Shown: positions 61,967 through 64,000 of the stretch, piece after piece
Position numbering within the stretch: the first letter of the stretch is position 1
Layout: every line of letters starts with the position of its first letter
Assembly (NCBI RefSeq): GCF_001761385.1
Contig: NZ_CP017476.1
Coordinates: forward strand, 547,501-611,500
Origin: Hydrogenophaga crassostreae
GTDB taxonomy: Bacteria > Pseudomonadota > Gammaproteobacteria > Burkholderiales > Burkholderiaceae_C
Length of the DNA stretch: 64,000 bases
Direction: 5' to 3'
Notes under the pieces: model-generated
What the model was told of the DNA's origin: nothing
The model's database searches: none
What the model saw: only the letters and a program-made list of their open reading frames with translations
Position numbers and translations under genes: made by a program

Positions 61967-63258
61967 ACCACTTTCCTCTGGAATCAGTTGAAAAGGCCAG
62001 CATCGACGAACTGCGCGGTTTGCAGCTCAAACGCCTGCAAGCAACCCTGCGCCACGCCTACGCCAACTCGCCGGTGTACCGAGCCAAGTTCGATGCAGCG
62101 GGCGTTCATCCTGACGATTGCAAATCGCTTGCGGATCTGGCGAAGTTTCCGTTCACCACCAAAAAGGACCTGCGCGACAGTTACCCGTTTGGCATGTTCG
62201 CCGTGCCCCGTGAGCAGTGCGCCCGCATCCACGCCTCCAGCGGCACCACCGGCAAACCCACGGTCGTGGGCTACACGCTGAAAGACATCGATACCTGGTC
62301 GAATGTGGTCGCGCGCAGCATCCGTGCCAGTGGCGCAAAACCTGGCGACATGGTGCACGTGAGCTACGGCTACGGGCTGTTCACTGGCGGTCTTGGCGCG
62401 CATTACGGCGCTGAAAAACTGGGCCTCACCGTGGTGCCGTTCGGAGGTGGTCAGACCGAGCGTCAGGTGCAACTCATGCAGGACTTTCGGCCCAGCATCA
62501 TCATGGTCACGCCCAGCTACATGCTGTCGATTGCCGACGAATTCGAGCGACTGGGGCTGGACCCGCGCGCGAGCAGTCTGCGCATCGGCATCTTTGGTGC
62601 CGAGCCGTGGACCAACGACATGCGGGTGGCCATTGAGCAGCGCATGGGCATTGACGCCGTGGACATCTACGGCCTCTCGGAAGTCATGGGCCCTGGCGTG
62701 GCCAGCGAATGCGTGGAAACCAAAGACGGCCCCACTATCTGGGAAGACCACTTTTACCCTGAGATCATCAACCCCGACACCGGTGAACCCGTGGCCGATG
62801 GCGAAATGGGCGAGCTGGTGTTCACCAGCCTCACCAAGGAAGCCCTGCCCATCATCCGCTACCGCACCCGCGACCTCACACGCTTGCTGCCCGGCACGGC
62901 GCGCACCATGCGGCGCATGGAAAAGATCACCGGCCGCAGCGACGACATGATGATCGTGCGCGGGGTCAATGTGTTCCCGACCCAGATCGAAGAACTGATC
63001 CTGAAGCGGCCAGAATTGAGCGCGCACTACCAATGTGTGCTGACCAGGGAAGGCAATATGGACTCATTGACCGTGGCGGTCGAAACCCGCCCGGGCCTCT
63101 CGCCCGAGAGCATCGAAGCGCGCGCGGCGGCCAAGATGCTGCAACACGAAATCAAGGTGTTTGTGGGCAGCAGCGTGGCAGTGGATCTCAAGGCCGAAGG
63201 CGCCGTGGAGCGCAGCCAGGGCAAGGCCAAACGCGTGGTGGATCAGCGCCCGAAGTGA
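61963..63258 (+). CDS. paaK: Phenylacetate-CoA ligase PaaK
   Basis: 431-residue AMP-forming ligase, first step of aerobic phenylacetate catabolism. Canonical phosphate loop SSGTTGKPTVVGYT (about 91-104), DIYGLSEVMGPGVASEC, TSLTKEALPIIRYRTRDLTRLLPG, and GRSDDMMIVRGVNVFPTQIEE near the hinge. Normal length. It overlaps paaI by ATGA. The ring-oxidising genes paaABCDE are not in this window. A hairpin overlaps its stop codon. Compare the other PaaK-like protein at 13073-14326, which lacks the loop. Confidence 0.96.
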   Translation: MNHFPLESVEKASIDELRGLQLKRLQATLRHAYANSPVYRAKFDAAGVHPDDCKSLADLAKFPFTTKKDLRDSYPFGMFAVPREQCARIHASSGTTGKPTVVGYTLKDIDTWSNVVARSIRASGAKPGDMVHVSYGYGLFTGGLGAHYGAEKLGLTVVPFGGGQTERQVQLMQDFRPSIIMVTPSYMLSIADEFERLGLDPRASSLRIGIFGAEPWTNDMRVAIEQRMGIDAVDIYGLSEVMGPGVASECVETKDGPTIWEDHFYPEIINPDTGEPVADGEMGELVFTSLTKEALPIIRYRTRDLTRLLPGTARTMRRMEKITGRSDDMMIVRGVNVFPTQIEELILKRPELSAHYQCVLTREGNMDSLTVAVETRPGLSPESIEARAAAKMLQHEIKVFVGSSVAVDLKAEGAVERSQGKAKRVVDQRPK

Positions 63259-63268
63259 GGCGCTGATC
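63241..63268. terminator. Hairpin over the paaK stop codon
   Basis: GATCAGCGCC, eight-base loop containing the TGA stop, GGCGCTGATC: a perfect 10-bp stem. No T run follows on either strand, so it may be a processing or Rho-stalling structure between two convergent genes rather than a simple terminator. Confidence 0.55.
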
Positions 63269-63285
63269 GTCCCCCCTGTGGCTGG

Positions 63286-64000
63286 TCAGGCGGTTGCGTT
63301 GAATGCGCTCGACAGATTCGCATTGCTGCTGATCTGCTGGTAGAGTGCCTGCGCGAATTTGGCAATTTCGGATTGGAGGCCACCGCTGCTGCTGTCCTCT
63401 GACTTGTCCGTGTCTTCGTCGTTGCCGGAACTGGCCAGCTTCTCCAGGTCACCGGCCAGGCGCTCCATCAGAGACACCGTGCCGTCTTCGTTGGTGTCCA
63501 GCGCGTCGTAGGTGGTCGTGGTGTCGCTCGATGCCGAGGCGCCGCCCGCTCCACCGGCGCCGCCCGGTCCGCCACCAGGGGGTGGACCACCCGGAGGCAT
63601 GCCTTGTGGGCCAGAGGGTTTACCGGCATCGAACTCGGTTCTGGACAGGCTTCCATCGCCATCTTTGTCCAGCGCCGCGATTTTGTCGCTCACGTCTTCG
63701 CCGGTGTCGTTCTGGACTCTGGCCATGAGCGCTTCCATCTCATCGCTGTCCAAAGAGCCGTCGCTGTTGCCATCGACCGAGGCGAACAGTGCGTCTGCCT
63801 TTTCATCGGTGCCACTGCTGGCGCTGGCGCTGCTCATCCCCCGCGATTGGGCGAAGTCCATGGTGGACGGTGGCGGAGGTCGCGGGACGTTGGCTTTCAT
63901 GCCTTCGTCCAGCTCCGTGCTGGTGAGGCTGCCGTCGCCGTTGCTGTCCATTTTGGCAAACAGCTCGCCGCTGTCGCCCATGCTCATGCCGGTTTTCTGG
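63286..64000 (-). CDS. EF-hand calcium-binding protein, 5' end cut by the window
   Basis: At least 233 residues, with the first in-window ATG at 63987; the frame stays open to the edge, so the true start may be beyond it. Four EF-hand loops are visible: DSNGDGSLTSTE, DGNSDGSLDSDE, DKDGDGSLSRTE and DTNEDGTVSLME. A Gly/Pro-rich linker (GGPPPGGGPGGAGGAGG) separates loops three and four. The C terminus (EIAKFAQALYQQISSN) is helical. Such bacterial EF-hand proteins are often secreted or surface-associated calcium binders; no signal peptide is visible in the available part. Confidence 0.85.
   Translation of the reverse strand, partial: QKTGMSMGDSGELFAKMDSNGDGSLTSTELDEGMKANVPRPPPPSTMDFAQSRGMSSASASSGTDEKADALFASVDGNSDGSLDSDEMEALMARVQNDTGEDVSDKIAALDKDGDGSLSRTEFDAGKPSGPQGMPPGGPPPGGGPGGAGGAGGASASSDTTTTYDALDTNEDGTVSLMERLAGDLEKLASSGNDEDTDKSEDSSSGGLQSEIAKFAQALYQQISSNANLSSAFNATA

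Overview
The window looks like chromosomal DNA of a betaproteobacterium of the order Burkholderiales, most likely Comamonadaceae (Hydrogenophaga-like; the genus is an inference). The grounds are the protein families, the GC-rich coding sequence, the GC-rich intergenic repeats and familiar neighbourhoods: nrdA-nrdB beside an Ala/Lys-rich H1-like gene, ampD-pilR-pilS-PP0621-ccsA-like-ffh, ohrR-ohr, and paaG-paaI-paaK. No transposase, phage gene, plasmid gene or CRISPR array was seen. Most of it is ordinary core and metabolic chromosome.

Layout. 1-2570 is the 3' part of a 23S rRNA gene and a 5S gene, the end of an rrn operon. About 900 bases without a convincing gene follow. 3476-5633 holds a SulP anion transporter and a DUF1840 protein. 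5650-13049 is a TRAP transport block: dctP-dctQ-dctM, an extra DctP-like binding protein without its own permease, and a divergent DctS/DctR-type sensor kinase and regulator. 13073-22986 is a large uptake operon: an acyl-CoA ligase, LivG/H/M, a binding protein, LivF and a PaaK-like protein, divergent from a Crp/Fnr-family regulator. 23101-33382 holds an RluF-type pseudouridine synthase, a lipoprotein hydrolase, htpG behind a sigma-32-like promoter, a DUF2855 protein, an LPG-synthase-like membrane protein, ohr/ohrR with twin operators, a SrkA kinase, a K+ channel and a methyltransferase. 33392-42258 has a DUF2059-like protein, an unknown small protein, psd, purT and a MacAB/NodT-type tripartite efflux operon. 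42429-47464 carries the H1-like protein and class Ia ribonucleotide reductase. 47904-56633 is ampD, pilRS, a PP0621 protein, a CcsA-like protein, ffh, a CbiM-like membrane protein and miaB. 56737-64000 ends with small exported or membrane proteins, a broken lipocalin, an AhpD-like protein, yaeQ, tRNA-Met, an enoyl-CoA hydratase, the phenylacetate genes paaG-paaI-paaK and an EF-hand protein cut by the window edge.

How the genes work together. Several units carry readable control signals: paired NrdR boxes before nrdA, paired OhrR operators before ohrR, a sigma-32-like promoter before htpG, a terminator-like hairpin between dctP and dctQ, and two palindromes between the divergent enoyl-CoA hydratase and paa genes. 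Many neighbours overlap by ATGA or GTGA (dctQ/dctM, kinase/regulator, the three efflux genes, paaG/paaI/paaK, channel/methyltransferase), which suggests coupled translation.

The most unusual object is at 19912-20166 inside the uptake operon. Three in-phase 84-bp repeats form an 84-codon open frame that overlaps the stop codon of the ligase gene and the start codon of livG by ATGA at both ends. A second family of GC-rich intergenic repeats sits at or just after stop codons in the same operon (three copies) and after the efflux permease (one copy). A lipocalin gene (blc-type) is broken by what looks like a 19-bp deletion between short direct repeats.
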